64,000 nucleotides of DNA from Bacteroidales bacterium (GCA_017428725.1 JAFRQH010000025.1:94869-158868), one strand, 5' to 3'. Shown: positions 51,849 to 59,779, counted from the stretch's first letter. A program made the numbers and translations. The notes: generated by a model not told the origin, from the sequence alone.

Positions 51849-52367
51849 CTATGCGTTCATGAACCTGCGGATACGGCCGATCACGTACGACCGTTCGTTG
51901 GGCATCTGCGTGTAGAAGTTGATGTAGGGGAGTCCCATCTTCTTGGCGTACATCCGGGCGATCAGGTACTTGACGTTGCTGTCGTGGCTGCGCCCGCCGC
52001 CCAGCATCACGATGCCGGCGGGCGTGCCGCCGTCGTACAGGACGAAGGTGTACGGGGCGCCCCACTCCGCCTTGTATGCCTGCATCGGACGTTTCTTGTA
52101 GAGTTTGAACAGGTCCTCGGCGTATCCGGCGAGGTCCGTGACGGGGACGTTGCGGCGGACGCCGTACTGCGGGAATTCGGTGCTGAGGATCTCTGCGAAA
52201 TAGGCGTTCCAGTCGGCGGGCGCCGGCTGAGCGGGCTGCGGGGCCGCCGCAGGTGCAGCGGCGGCGGGAGCGGCGGGCTTGGAGGCCGGCTGACCCTGCA
52301 TCTGTTGCTTGATGGCATCGGAGGCGGCTTTGACCGCCACGTCCAGGAGCGATTTAAAGAGTCCCAT
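51849..52367 (-). CDS. Hypothetical protein upstream of the reverse transcriptase
   Basis: 172 residues. An N-terminal helix (MGLFKSLLDVAVKAASDAIKQQ) is followed by an Ala/Pro/Gln linker (about 25-55) and a globular C-terminal domain (about 55-172) with FVLYDGGTPAGIVMLGG, YLIARMYAKKMGLPYINFY and MPNERSYVIGRIRRFM. I recall the ending pattern (small domain finishing NE.YVI.RI) from uncharacterised Firmicutes and Bacteroidetes proteins but cannot name a function. The same strand continues through the structured element into the RT gene, so it may be part of that unit. Confidence 0.8.
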   Translation of the reverse strand: MGLFKSLLDVAVKAASDAIKQQMQGQPASKPAAPAAAAPAAAPQPAQPAPADWNAYFAEILSTEFPQYGVRRNVPVTDLAGYAEDLFKLYKKRPMQAYKAEWGAPYTFVLYDGGTPAGIVMLGGGRSHDSNVKYLIARMYAKKMGLPYINFYTQMPNERSYVIGRIRRFMNA

Positions 52368-52407
52368 AAGTTATTGGTTTGATTGAGAATATGCGGCTGT
52401 GTGCACA

Positions 52408-52415
52408 CAAATATA
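52408..52415 (-). promoter_or_regulatory. -7 box TATATTTG for the hypothetical-RNA-RT unit
   Basis: The minus strand reads TATATTTG 40 nt before the ATG of the 51849-52367 gene. It is the only clear box seen upstream of the RT unit. Confidence 0.65.
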
Positions 52416-52447
52416 GTCATTCTTGGCATATAACGGAAAAAAAGACG

Positions 52448-52455
52448 TAACTTTG
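52448..52455 (+). promoter_or_regulatory. -7 box TAACTTTG for the PL10-CE8 gene
   Basis: TAACTTTG 30 nt before the ATG at 52486. Confidence 0.65.
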
Positions 52456-52485
52456 GACTACCAATTCCATAAACCGCTTGCCATT

Positions 52486-54675
52486 ATGCATTTCCGCTTC
52501 CATCTCCCGGCCTGCGCCGCACTCCTGTTAGCCCTTGCTCCCGTCAGTTACGCCCAGCTGTCCGGCGCGCTCGAACTCGAGCAGCGCGAGTGGCAGAAGA
52601 AGCTCGCGCCGCCGCAGCGGCCGTTCCCGCCGGCCATGCCGCAGGCGCCGCGCCGCAATGCACTGCAGGAGACCGACCCCGCGTTCTTCCGCACGGAGGA
52701 CGCCCTGCGGGTCGGCGACCAGGTGCTCGCGTACCAGCGCGTGACGGGTGGCTGGCCCAAGAACACCGACATGGCGGCCCGCCTGACGGATGCCGAGATC
52801 GCCCGTGTCCGCGCCGAGAAGTCCCGTACGGACGACTCCACCATCGACAACAATGCGACCACGACGCAGATGGTCTATCTGGCCCGCCTGTGGCAGGCCA
52901 CGCACGAGGAGCGCTTCCGCGACGGTTTCACGGCAGCCGTGGAGTACCTGCTCTCCGGGCAGTACGACAACGGCGGCTGGCCGCAGTTCTGGCCGGATAT
53001 GTCCGGCTACCAGCGGCATATCACCTTCAATGACAATGCAATCGTCAACACGCTGGCTCTTTTCCGCGAGATTTACTCCGAGCAGGAACCCTATGGAAAC
53101 GGCCTGACGGACGCTGCCCTGCGCGCGCGCCTGCGCACCGCCTTCGACAAGGGCATCGAGTGCATCCTCAATACCCAGATCCTCAAGGACGGCAAGCCCT
53201 CCGTGTGGTGCCAGCAGCACGATCGGGAGACGCTCCTGCCGGCGCCAGCCCGGGCGTTCGAGCTGGCCTCCTACTGCACTGCGGAGAGCGTCGGCATCGT
53301 CCGCCTGCTGATGACCCTGCCCGACCCGGATGCGCGCGTCAAGCGCGCCGTCCACGGGGCGATGCAGTGGTTCGACACCTACAAGCTCACCGGCCTGCGC
53401 GTGGAGCGCACGATGAACGGCGGCGTGCGCGACACGCGGCTCGTCGAGGACCCGTCTGCGCAGCCGATGTGGGGCCGTTTCTATGACCTGAAATACTGTG
53501 AGCCCTACGTGTGCGACCGCGACGGCATCGCCCGCCGCCGGCTTGAGCAGATCGGCCCCGAGCGGCGCAACGGCTACGGTTGGTACAACTCCAACGCCGC
53601 GCAGCTCTACCCGCTCTACGATGCCTGGGCCGACCGCTACGATCCCAAGGGCAAGGTCCGTATCAGCCTCTCCACGCCCGGCGCCAACCGGAACGGCACC
53701 ATCGAGATGTTCCGCGAGCCGGTGGTCGACCGCCGCGACTTCGACGCCGTCGTGCTGCCCGGCCAGAGCATCCAGGCTGCCGTCGAGCGGGCGCCCGAGC
53801 ACCCGACGGAGCCTTACAAGATCCTGATCCTCAAGGGTAAGTACAACGAGAAGGTCATCATCGACCGGCCCAACATCGTGCTGGTGGGTGAGGATCGCGA
53901 CGAGACGGTCCTGACCTTCGCGGAGCTCTCCTCCAAGCGCTCGGTGCGCACGTATAATGGCAAGGAGGTCGGCAACGGCGTGATCGTCCTGCAGGAAGGT
54001 GCGGACGACTGCGTGATCAGCGGCCTGACCATCTACAACAACTACGGGACCACGGTCGAGGAGACGACCGCGCACCAGATGGCCGTGTTCGGGCGCGCCA
54101 CGCGCACGATCATCCTCAACTGCCACATATGGGCCGACGGCAACGACGCCCTGTCGCTCTGGGCTCCCGGCGGCGACGGGATGTACTACCACGCCGACCT
54201 GGACCTGCGCTGCCGCGGGGTGGACTTCCTCTGCCCGCGCGGGTGGTGCTATGCCACGCGCTGCTCCTTCTACGGCGACGGCAAGGCGATGATCTGGCAC
54301 GACGGCCGCGGCAACCGCGACAAGAAGCTCGTCATCACCAACTCCTCGTTCGACGCCGCCTCGCCGACCCTGTTGGGCCGCTACCACCACGATGCGCAGT
54401 TCTACATCGCCAACAGCACGATGTCGAAGAATGTGATCGACAGCAACATCCACTACGCCTACTCCGACCAGGTGCTGGATCCCTGCGAGTGGGGCATGCG
54501 CATCTATTACATCTCCTGCACCCGCGAGGGCGGGCACAGCGGCTGGCTGCGCAACAACGCCGACCAGGCCCCCGGCAACCCGCAGTACTACACGCTCACG
54601 GCTGCCTGGACCTTCGATTACCAGTGGGATCCCGAGCAGCGCATCCGCGACCTGTGGTACGTGCTCGCGTATTGA
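52486..54675 (+). CDS. Bimodular pectate lyase (PL10) - pectin methylesterase (CE8)
   Basis: 729 residues from the Met at 52486 (signal MHFRFHLPACAALLLALAP); the longer frame would run through the promoter. Residues about 50-400 are a PL10 pectate lyase (RVTGGWPKNTDMA, DDSTIDNNATTTQM, WCQQHDRETLLPAPARAFE, NGYGWYNSNAAQLYPLYD). Residues about 420-725 are a CE8 beta-helix esterase (VVLPGQSIQAAVERAP, ILILKGKYNEKVIIDRPNI, VGEDRDETVL, ADGNDALSLW). The esterase exposes the free galacturonate the lyase needs, so the fusion couples both steps. Its 3' end meets the convergent porin gene, 1 nt apart. Confidence 0.92.
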   Translation: MHFRFHLPACAALLLALAPVSYAQLSGALELEQREWQKKLAPPQRPFPPAMPQAPRRNALQETDPAFFRTEDALRVGDQVLAYQRVTGGWPKNTDMAARLTDAEIARVRAEKSRTDDSTIDNNATTTQMVYLARLWQATHEERFRDGFTAAVEYLLSGQYDNGGWPQFWPDMSGYQRHITFNDNAIVNTLALFREIYSEQEPYGNGLTDAALRARLRTAFDKGIECILNTQILKDGKPSVWCQQHDRETLLPAPARAFELASYCTAESVGIVRLLMTLPDPDARVKRAVHGAMQWFDTYKLTGLRVERTMNGGVRDTRLVEDPSAQPMWGRFYDLKYCEPYVCDRDGIARRRLEQIGPERRNGYGWYNSNAAQLYPLYDAWADRYDPKGKVRISLSTPGANRNGTIEMFREPVVDRRDFDAVVLPGQSIQAAVERAPEHPTEPYKILILKGKYNEKVIIDRPNIVLVGEDRDETVLTFAELSSKRSVRTYNGKEVGNGVIVLQEGADDCVISGLTIYNNYGTTVEETTAHQMAVFGRATRTIILNCHIWADGNDALSLWAPGGDGMYYHADLDLRCRGVDFLCPRGWCYATRCSFYGDGKAMIWHDGRGNRDKKLVITNSSFDAASPTLLGRYHHDAQFYIANSTMSKNVIDSNIHYAYSDQVLDPCEWGMRIYYISCTREGGHSGWLRNNADQAPGNPQYYTLTAAWTFDYQWDPEQRIRDLWYVLAY

Positions 54676-54676
54676 G

Positions 54677-55672
54677 TCACTTCTTGATCACGTCGAGTCT
54701 CCACGTGATGCCGATGTCGAAATTGTCCACGCCGATCGTGCTGCTCTTGAAGTAGACGGCGTGCAGGCGCAGGCGCTCGCGCTGCGGCAGCGGGAAGAAC
54801 TCCACGCCGCAGCCGCCGTAGAAGTTCTTCGTGCCCGGCGCCACGGCGAGGTCGAGCGCCCTGCCCAGGGCGTCCACGTTCTCTGCGGCGTTGCTCTCGT
54901 AGCCCGCCTTGGCGCACAGGTTCCATTTGCCGACGGTCCAGATGACCTTCGAGATCAGCGTGTAGTCGGACAGGAAGCGCTTCTGGCCGGCTCCGGCCCT
55001 GTTCATCAGGTCGAAATCCACGGCCAGCCCACCGAAGACGAGGTGGTTGCCCAGGGCGATGTAGTTGATGGTGCGATGGTACTCGTCCTGCACGAAATTG
55101 ACGCTCCAGAGGGTCTCCCACCAGGGGGCGAAGCGTCCCATCCAGGCCACGTTGTAGGCATAGAGGTTCAAGAAGCCCAGGGACAGGGGAGAGTTGCAGA
55201 ACTGGAAGGCGAAACTCTGCCCCGGGGCGAAACTGTATTCGGCGCTGGCGCCGAAGGAGAACCCCTGGTAGAGGTTGTTGCAGAAGTTGCTGTAGTAGTA
55301 GACGTCGATCGGGACGGCGTCGAATTCGTAGCCGCCGATCATCACTGCATTCTTGCCTACGGTGAAGGCCCAACGCGGCGTGGCCTGCCAGCGCAGATAC
55401 AGGAAGTCCGTGGCGTTGAACATGTTGCGCTCGTCGAAAACTTTTTTGTTAAGCCGTTGGCGGATGCGGAAATCCAGTTTGTCCGTCAGGGTCCCGCGGA
55501 CGTTGAGATTGAAGTGGTCGCCGGTGAACTGGCTGTAATACTGCCCGCCGTTCACTTCCTGGTGGAACGAGGCGCGGGTGTCGAAATACAGCTGCGAGAT
55601 GGCCGGCTGCGCCGCCGCTGACGCCGCCATCAGCAGCGCTCCGGCCAGCGAGGTGATCAGTTTTCGTGTCAT
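54677..55672 (-). CDS. OprO/OprP-type outer membrane porin
   Basis: 331 residues from MTRKLITSLAGALLMAASAAAQ; an in-frame Met six codons upstream would lie within the promoter. Dense amphipathic beta-strands with aromatic ends (LNLNVRGTLTDKLDFRIRQR-like), AFTVGKNAVMIGGYEFDAVP, and a C-terminal strand ITWRLDVIKK. This is the phosphate-selective/general porin class. Next to the pectinase it may pass oligogalacturonides, which is inference from context. A tRNA-Val terminator lies just upstream of the promoter. Confidence 0.8.
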   Translation of the reverse strand: MTRKLITSLAGALLMAASAAAQPAISQLYFDTRASFHQEVNGGQYYSQFTGDHFNLNVRGTLTDKLDFRIRQRLNKKVFDERNMFNATDFLYLRWQATPRWAFTVGKNAVMIGGYEFDAVPIDVYYYSNFCNNLYQGFSFGASAEYSFAPGQSFAFQFCNSPLSLGFLNLYAYNVAWMGRFAPWWETLWSVNFVQDEYHRTINYIALGNHLVFGGLAVDFDLMNRAGAGQKRFLSDYTLISKVIWTVGKWNLCAKAGYESNAAENVDALGRALDLAVAPGTKNFYGGCGVEFFPLPQRERLRLHAVYFKSSTIGVDNFDIGITWRLDVIKK

Positions 55673-55679
55673 AGCTCCG

Positions 55680-55687
55680 TAAAGATA
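55680..55687 (-). promoter_or_regulatory. Near-consensus -7 box TATCTTTA for the porin gene
   Basis: The minus strand reads TATCTTTA, 7 nt before the porin ATG. Confidence 0.5.
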
Positions 55688-55690
55688 CAA

Positions 55691-55715
55691 AAAAACCTGC
55701 TGTTTGCAGGTTTTT
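55691..55715 (-). terminator. tRNA-Val terminator
   Basis: AAAAACCTGC (55691-55700) and GCAGGTTTTT (55706-55715) form a 10-bp stem; on the minus strand it ends in a long T-run. It lies 3 nt after the tRNA. Confidence 0.85.
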
Positions 55716-55718
55716 CCG

Positions 55719-55793
55719 TGGGAGATGGCGGATTCGAACCGTCGACCCCATGCTTGTAAGGCATGTGCTCTGAACCAACTGAGCTAATCTCCC
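55719..55793 (-). tRNA. tRNA-Val (anticodon TAC)
   Basis: 75 nt on the minus strand. Acceptor GGGAGAT/ATCTCCC, anticodon loop CTTACAA giving TAC, T-loop GGTTCGAATCC. No encoded CCA. Confidence 0.95.
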
Positions 55794-55910
55794 GATAGCG
55801 CTGGTCCCAAAGGGGAAACAAAGATAGGCAATTTTGAAAAACCGCCCAAATAATTCGTATTTTTTAAAATTTTTATGCAATCTTTGTGGCGGCTTCTGCA
55901 TCTAAGGGAT

Positions 55911-56462
55911 ATGAAAATGTTCCTGAGATGGTTCCTGCCGGTTGCAGTCCTGCTGACTGCCTTGGGGTGCTCCAAGGAGCGCCTCGAGTCCGACCGCTTC
56001 GAATTCGATGCCGAGTGGGCAGAGGCCTACTACTACGGCACCGACGGAGTCGGCGGAGTGAGCTGCTACCAGCTGGACCTGGCCCAGGGCCGCACGGACG
56101 CGGACCTGGATCTGATCTCCACCGGCGCCGTGGTGCGCCTGCTGATCAGTGCGCCCCTCGCAGAGGACATTGCACTTCCGGATGGCCGGTACGTCGGTTC
56201 CGCCTCGAGGGAGTATGCCTATACTTTCAACTATGGCTCGATGCAGGCGGACAAGTCCGTCGCAGGCTCCTATATCGGTCTCCGCACCAAGGGCGGGCAG
56301 CAGACGCAGCTCTTCCCGATCGACAGCGGCACCGTGACGGTCTCCCTGACCGGGGAGGACCACTACGAGGTGGCCGTCGAGGTGAGGACCGCCGGGCGCC
56401 CCTTCCGTTTCGCTTACAGCGGGACGATTCGGACCTTCGACTGCACCCAGCCTAAAGGATGA
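55911..56462 (+). CDS. Hypothetical lipoprotein
   Basis: 183 residues from MKMFLRWFLPVAVLL, lipobox Cys at about residue 17 (LLTALGC). An upstream in-frame Met at 55875 would give a non-signal N-terminus. The mature part is predicted beta-rich (YYYGTDGVGGVSCYQLDLAQ, VVRLLISAPLAEDIALPDGRY, ending FRFAYSGTIRTFDCTQ). The repeating strand pattern and the DGxY/GTxxVS segments resemble Bacteroidetes surface lipoproteins of unknown role. Monocistronic between tRNA-Val and tmRNA; AATCTTTG near 55881 is a possible weak -7 box. Confidence 0.8.
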   Translation: MKMFLRWFLPVAVLLTALGCSKERLESDRFEFDAEWAEAYYYGTDGVGGVSCYQLDLAQGRTDADLDLISTGAVVRLLISAPLAEDIALPDGRYVGSASREYAYTFNYGSMQADKSVAGSYIGLRTKGGQQTQLFPIDSGTVTVSLTGEDHYEVAVEVRTAGRPFRFAYSGTIRTFDCTQPKG

Positions 56463-56481
56463 GAGACTTCAACGATCATTC

Positions 56482-56875
56482 GGGGATGTTCTGGTTTTGA
56501 CAGCACTGATTTCGGATGGTAAGCACGTCGGGCGTAGGAGGCTGGCCCGTTAATCCCAGTCTTCGAGCCATAACTGGCAACTACAACTATTCATACGCTT
56601 GCTAATCTCTCAGAGATTGAGCATTAATCGATGCCGCCAAGGCTGCGGCACGACGTATATCCCTCCAGCTTTAGGCCGGTTCAGTCTGGATCCAGGGGTA
56701 TCATCAAAACCGGATGCGCGGCCCGGACGCCTCTAAGGACCGTTAAGCACCCAGAGGATAAGCCCCCGGTGGCCTGCCTTCCGGCAGCCGCGGGCCGACA
56801 ATCAAAGAAAGGATAAGCGTGTAGAAAGCTACCTGGGACTTTGTTTGGACGGCGGTTCGACTCCGCCCATCTCCA
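56482..56875 (+). ncRNA. ssrA: Transfer-messenger RNA (tmRNA)
   Basis: 394 nt. The 5' end GGGGATG and 3' end CATCTCC form the tRNA-like acceptor with one G-U pair. The T-arm GGCGGTTCGACTCCGCC and the 5' GTTCTGGTTTTGACAGC are standard. The resume codon GGC at 56576 opens a tag frame to TAA at 56603-56605: Gly-Asn-Tyr-Asn-Tyr-Ser-Tyr-Ala-Cys. The CUGGC context before the resume codon matches the Bacteroides tmRNA. The hairpin AATCTCT/AGAGATT follows the stop. It rescues stalled ribosomes and tags nascent proteins. Confidence 0.96.
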
Positions 56876-56876
56876 C

Positions 56877-56906
56877 AAAAAAGCTGGCGATTCCGCCAGC
56901 TTTTTT
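56877..56906 (+). terminator. tmRNA terminator
   Basis: AAAAAAGCTGGCG (56877-56889) and CGCCAGCTTTTTT (56894-56906) form a perfect 13-bp stem ending in six T, 1 nt after the tmRNA. Confidence 0.92.
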
Positions 56907-57107
56907 GTTCCGATATCGCTGCCGCTATGACTGGGGGGCGTTCCCCCCAGACCCCCTGCGTCGCTCCGCTCCTTGCCGGGCAATTCCGCCAGCTTTTTTG
57001 TTCCGATGTCGCTGCCGCTATGACTGGGGGGCGTTCCCCCCAGACCCCCTGCGTCGCTCCGCTCCTTGCCGGGCAATCCTGCCAGCTTTTTTGTTCCGAT
57101 GTCGCTG
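56890..57107 (+). repeat. 93-bp tandem repeat, 2.3 copies, carrying the tmRNA terminator tail
   Basis: Copies begin at 56890, 56983 and 57076 (the last is 32 bp). Copies 1 and 2 differ at about one base (CGATATCG versus CGATGTCG). Each full copy has the perfect hairpin CTGGGGGG-CGTT-CCCCCCAG (first at 56931-56950). The repeat starts inside the terminator, so its CCAGCTTTTTTG half was copied each time. It ends 2 bp before the stop of the convergent Nudix gene. Confidence 0.9.
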
Positions 57108-57109
57108 AC

Positions 57110-57508
57110 CTATTGGAGCGCGGCGGCGATGAGCGGGAGAAGCTGCTCGTCGGCGGGGAGCCAGCGGACGGAGCCGAGATTGGCGGCGCCGAGCCAGCGC
57201 GCAGATTCGTGCTCGAGCAGATGGAGCGCGTCCGTGGCGAGGCTGCACCAGAAACAGTGCAGCGTGAGGTGGAAGGCAGGGTAGTCCCATTCGACGGTCT
57301 GCAGCAGCGGGCCCACGCAGACCTCCGCCTCCAGCTCCTCGCGGATTTCGCGCACGAGCGCAGCCTGTGCGGTCTCGCCGGGCTCCATCTTGCCGCCCGG
57401 GAACTCCCACCAGTCCTTCCAGTCGCCGTAGCCGCGCTGGGTCGCGAAGATCCTGTCCCCGCGCCGGATCACGGCGGCCACCACCTCGATGCGTTTTCTG
57501 CCTTCCAT
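57110..57508 (-). CDS. Nudix (MutT-type) pyrophosphohydrolase
   Basis: 132 residues from MEGRKRIEVVAAVIRRG; a Met six codons upstream lies inside the promoter. The Nudix box is complete: GGKMEPGETAQAALVREIREEL, quoted here by its landmarks GGKMEPGET and REIREEL. IEVVAAVI and FPGGKMEPGE are typical of 8-oxo-dGTP or CTP pyrophosphohydrolases of the MutT group. It probably sanitises oxidised nucleotides. A -7 box sits 5 nt upstream of the start, predicting a leaderless mRNA. Confidence 0.93.
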   Translation of the reverse strand: MEGRKRIEVVAAVIRRGDRIFATQRGYGDWKDWWEFPGGKMEPGETAQAALVREIREELEAEVCVGPLLQTVEWDYPAFHLTLHCFWCSLATDALHLLEHESARWLGAANLGSVRWLPADEQLLPLIAAALQ

Positions 57509-57513
57509 ATGTG

Positions 57514-57521
57514 CAAAGATA
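57514..57521 (-). promoter_or_regulatory. -7 box TATCTTTG for the Nudix gene
   Basis: The minus strand reads TATCTTTG 5 nt before the ATG. Confidence 0.7.
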
Positions 57522-57555
57522 CGCAATTATCCATCCGCCGGGCGACAAAATTTGC

Positions 57556-57563
57556 TAAATTTG
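57556..57563 (+). promoter_or_regulatory. -7 box TAAATTTG for the CobW-like gene
   Basis: TAAATTTG 27 nt before the ATG at 57591, divergent from the Nudix box. Confidence 0.65.
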
Positions 57564-57590
57564 CGTCCGCTAACGAAACGACCGAATACG

Positions 57591-58814
57591 ATGAACATCA
57601 CCCTCGAGAATAAACCCCTGCCGGTCCTGCTGCTCACCGGCTACCTCGGAAGCGGCAAGACCACGCTCCTCAACCGCATCCTCACCAACCGCCGCGGCAT
57701 CAAGTTCGCCGTGATCGTCAACGATCTCGGCGAGGTCAACATCGACGCCGACCTGATCGAGAAGGGCGGCGTGGTGGGCCAGACCGACGACAGCCTCGTG
57801 GCCCTGCAGAACGGCTGCATCTGCTGCACGCTCAAGATGGACCTCGTGGCGCAGCTGGAGGAGATCGCCCGGATGAAGCGCTTCGACTACATCGCCATCG
57901 AGGCCAGCGGCATCTGCGAGCCGGCCCCGATCGCCCAGACGATCAACTCCTACCCGCAGCTTGCGCGTCCGGCCTATCCCGGCACGCCCGTCCCCACGCT
58001 CGACTGCATCGTCACGGTCGTGGACGCCCTGCGGATGAAGGACGAATTTGCCTGCGGCGAAGCCCTGCAGCGCGAGGACATCGACGAGGAGGACATCGAG
58101 AACCTGGTGATCGAGCAGATCGAGTTCTGCAACATCGTCCTGCTCAACAAGGCCTCCGAGGTCACGCCCGAGGAGCTGGGCCGCGTCAAGAGCATCGTGC
58201 GCGCCCTGCAGCCCAAGGCCGAGATCATCCCCTGCGACTACGGCGAGGTGGAGTTGGACAAGCTCCTGAATACCGGCCTGTTCGACTTCGACAAAGTGGC
58301 CACCTCCGCGGCCTGGATCGCCGAGATCGAAGGGGACGACGAGGACGACCACGAAGACGACCACGACCACGACGATCACGATGACCACGACGAGCACGGG
58401 CACCACCACCATCACCACCACGACGAGGACGAGGGTGAGGCCGAGGAATACGGGATCGGGACCTATGTCTATGAGTCCCGTCCCGCGCTGGATCTCAACA
58501 AGTTCGACTATATGGTGGCCCGCAAGTGGCCCAAGGAGATTATCCGCGCCAAGGGCCTGTGCTACTTCAGCGCCGACACCGACAAGTGCTATCTCTTCGA
58601 GACCGCCGGCAAGCAGAAGACCCTCAAGGACGCCGGCTACTGGTTCGCCACGATGCCTGCGGACCAGCTCCGCGAGATGATGGCGCGCGACGCCAAGCTC
58701 CGCCGCGACTGGGACCCCGAGTACGGCGACCGGATGAACAAGATCGTCTTCATCGGCCAGCACCTCGACGGAGAGCTGATCGAATCCTTGATGGACAGCT
58801 GCCTGGACGTCTAG
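57591..58814 (+). CDS. CobW/COG0523 G3E-family GTPase metallochaperone with His/Asp-rich linker
   Basis: 407 residues from MNITLENKPLPVLLLTG. Walker A GYLGSGKTTLL, the metal motif Cys76-Ile-Cys78-Cys79 in NGCICCTLK, VNDLGEVNIDADLI, and LNKASEVT as the NKxD-like guanine motif. Between the GTPase and the C-terminal CobW_C domain (about 285-407) lies a roughly 40-residue stretch made almost only of Asp, Glu, His and Gly, including a run of seven His. Such linkers bind Zn, Co or Ni. It likely delivers zinc to apo-proteins. No metal-uptake genes are adjacent. Confidence 0.92.
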   Translation: MNITLENKPLPVLLLTGYLGSGKTTLLNRILTNRRGIKFAVIVNDLGEVNIDADLIEKGGVVGQTDDSLVALQNGCICCTLKMDLVAQLEEIARMKRFDYIAIEASGICEPAPIAQTINSYPQLARPAYPGTPVPTLDCIVTVVDALRMKDEFACGEALQREDIDEEDIENLVIEQIEFCNIVLLNKASEVTPEELGRVKSIVRALQPKAEIIPCDYGEVELDKLLNTGLFDFDKVATSAAWIAEIEGDDEDDHEDDHDHDDHDDHDEHGHHHHHHHDEDEGEAEEYGIGTYVYESRPALDLNKFDYMVARKWPKEIIRAKGLCYFSADTDKCYLFETAGKQKTLKDAGYWFATMPADQLREMMARDAKLRRDWDPEYGDRMNKIVFIGQHLDGELIESLMDSCLDV

Positions 58815-58818
58815 GATC

Positions 58819-59757
58819 CTACAGCAGGAAGAACAGCGCGACGCCGGTCATGCTGATGATCACGCCGAGGATCTCCTTGGGCGTGATCTTCTGTTTGTAG
58901 ATCAGGGCGTAGGGGAAGAGGATGAGCACGGGGGTGAGGGCCATCAGCGTGGAGGCGATGCCGGCGCGGGCGTACTGGACGGCCATCAGCGAGAGCGACA
59001 CGCCGATGAAGGGGCCGAACAGGGTCGTCAGGCCGGTGTATTTCATCCCGGCGCCGTTCTTCATCGCAGCGCGCAGCTCCGGGAGCTTGCGCATCAGGGC
59101 CATCAGGACGAAGAATCCCACCATCCCCGTCAGCGAACGGATCATCGTGGAGGCGAAGGGCATCGCCCAGTCGAAAGCGGCGGGGGCGTCGGCGGGGAGT
59201 GCGGCGGCGTAGTGCTGCATGCCGATCTTGCTGAGCACCAGGCCGACGCCCTGGCCCAGCCCGGCGCCGATCCCCAGCAGCACGCCCTTGAGGGGGAGTT
59301 TGAGCCGCAGGTGGTGGTCCGTCCCCGAGCGGTTGAGGATGGAGATGGCGATGCCCGTCAGGGTCACGGCCATCGCCAGCCAGGACTTCCAGGAGAGGGT
59401 CTCGCCCAGCAGCGCCCAGCCCGCGATGGCGGCGAAGGGCGGCGCCAGCGTCATGAAGAGCTGCCCGAAACGGGCGCCGATCACGATGTAGGAGTTGAAC
59501 AGGCAGTAGTCCCCAAAGACGTAGCCGACCAGGGCCGAGAGACCCATCCAGAGCCAGGTCTTGCCGTCTGCGAAGGCGGGGTAGGGGTGCCCGATCACGA
59601 TCCAGAGCAGGCCGGCGAGCAGGATGGCCGAGAATACCATACGGTAGAAATTGGTGCTCATTGCACCGATCCGGTGGCTCGCCTGGTCGGCGAAGAGGGC
59701 GGTGGCCGTCCAGAGCACGGCGACAAGCAACGATATGATTTCTCCCAGATATTGCAT
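58819..59757 (-). CDS. EamA/DMT superfamily transporter
   Basis: 312 residues with ten predicted transmembrane helices arranged as two EamA repeats (first LLVAVLWTATALFADQ, second FGPFIGVSLSLMAVQYARAG). WALLGETLSWKSWLAMAVTLTGIAIS and ALTPVLILFPYALIY are the usual EamA strings. Drug/metabolite exporters of this type vary widely; the substrate is unknown. It ends 4 nt from the convergent CobW gene and has a -7 box upstream. Confidence 0.9.
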   Translation of the reverse strand: MQYLGEIISLLVAVLWTATALFADQASHRIGAMSTNFYRMVFSAILLAGLLWIVIGHPYPAFADGKTWLWMGLSALVGYVFGDYCLFNSYIVIGARFGQLFMTLAPPFAAIAGWALLGETLSWKSWLAMAVTLTGIAISILNRSGTDHHLRLKLPLKGVLLGIGAGLGQGVGLVLSKIGMQHYAAALPADAPAAFDWAMPFASTMIRSLTGMVGFFVLMALMRKLPELRAAMKNGAGMKYTGLTTLFGPFIGVSLSLMAVQYARAGIASTLMALTPVLILFPYALIYKQKITPKEILGVIISMTGVALFFLL

Positions 59758-59779
59758 ACAGTCCTGACTAACGTGGCGC

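Noticed and set aside
50442..52367. Diversity-generating retroelement.
   Set aside because: No template/variable repeat pair, no Avd-like gene and no C-type lectin target were seen around the RT.
56681..57076. Minus-strand frame of 131 codons with a duplicated peptide (GKERSDAGGLGGTPPSHSGSDIGTKK-type, 2 copies).
   Set aside because: It is the antisense of the tmRNA 3' part and of the 93-bp tandem repeat; the peptide repeat only reflects the DNA repeat.
56890..57107. CRISPR-like array.
   Set aside because: The copies are directly adjacent 93-bp units with no spacers and no cas genes.
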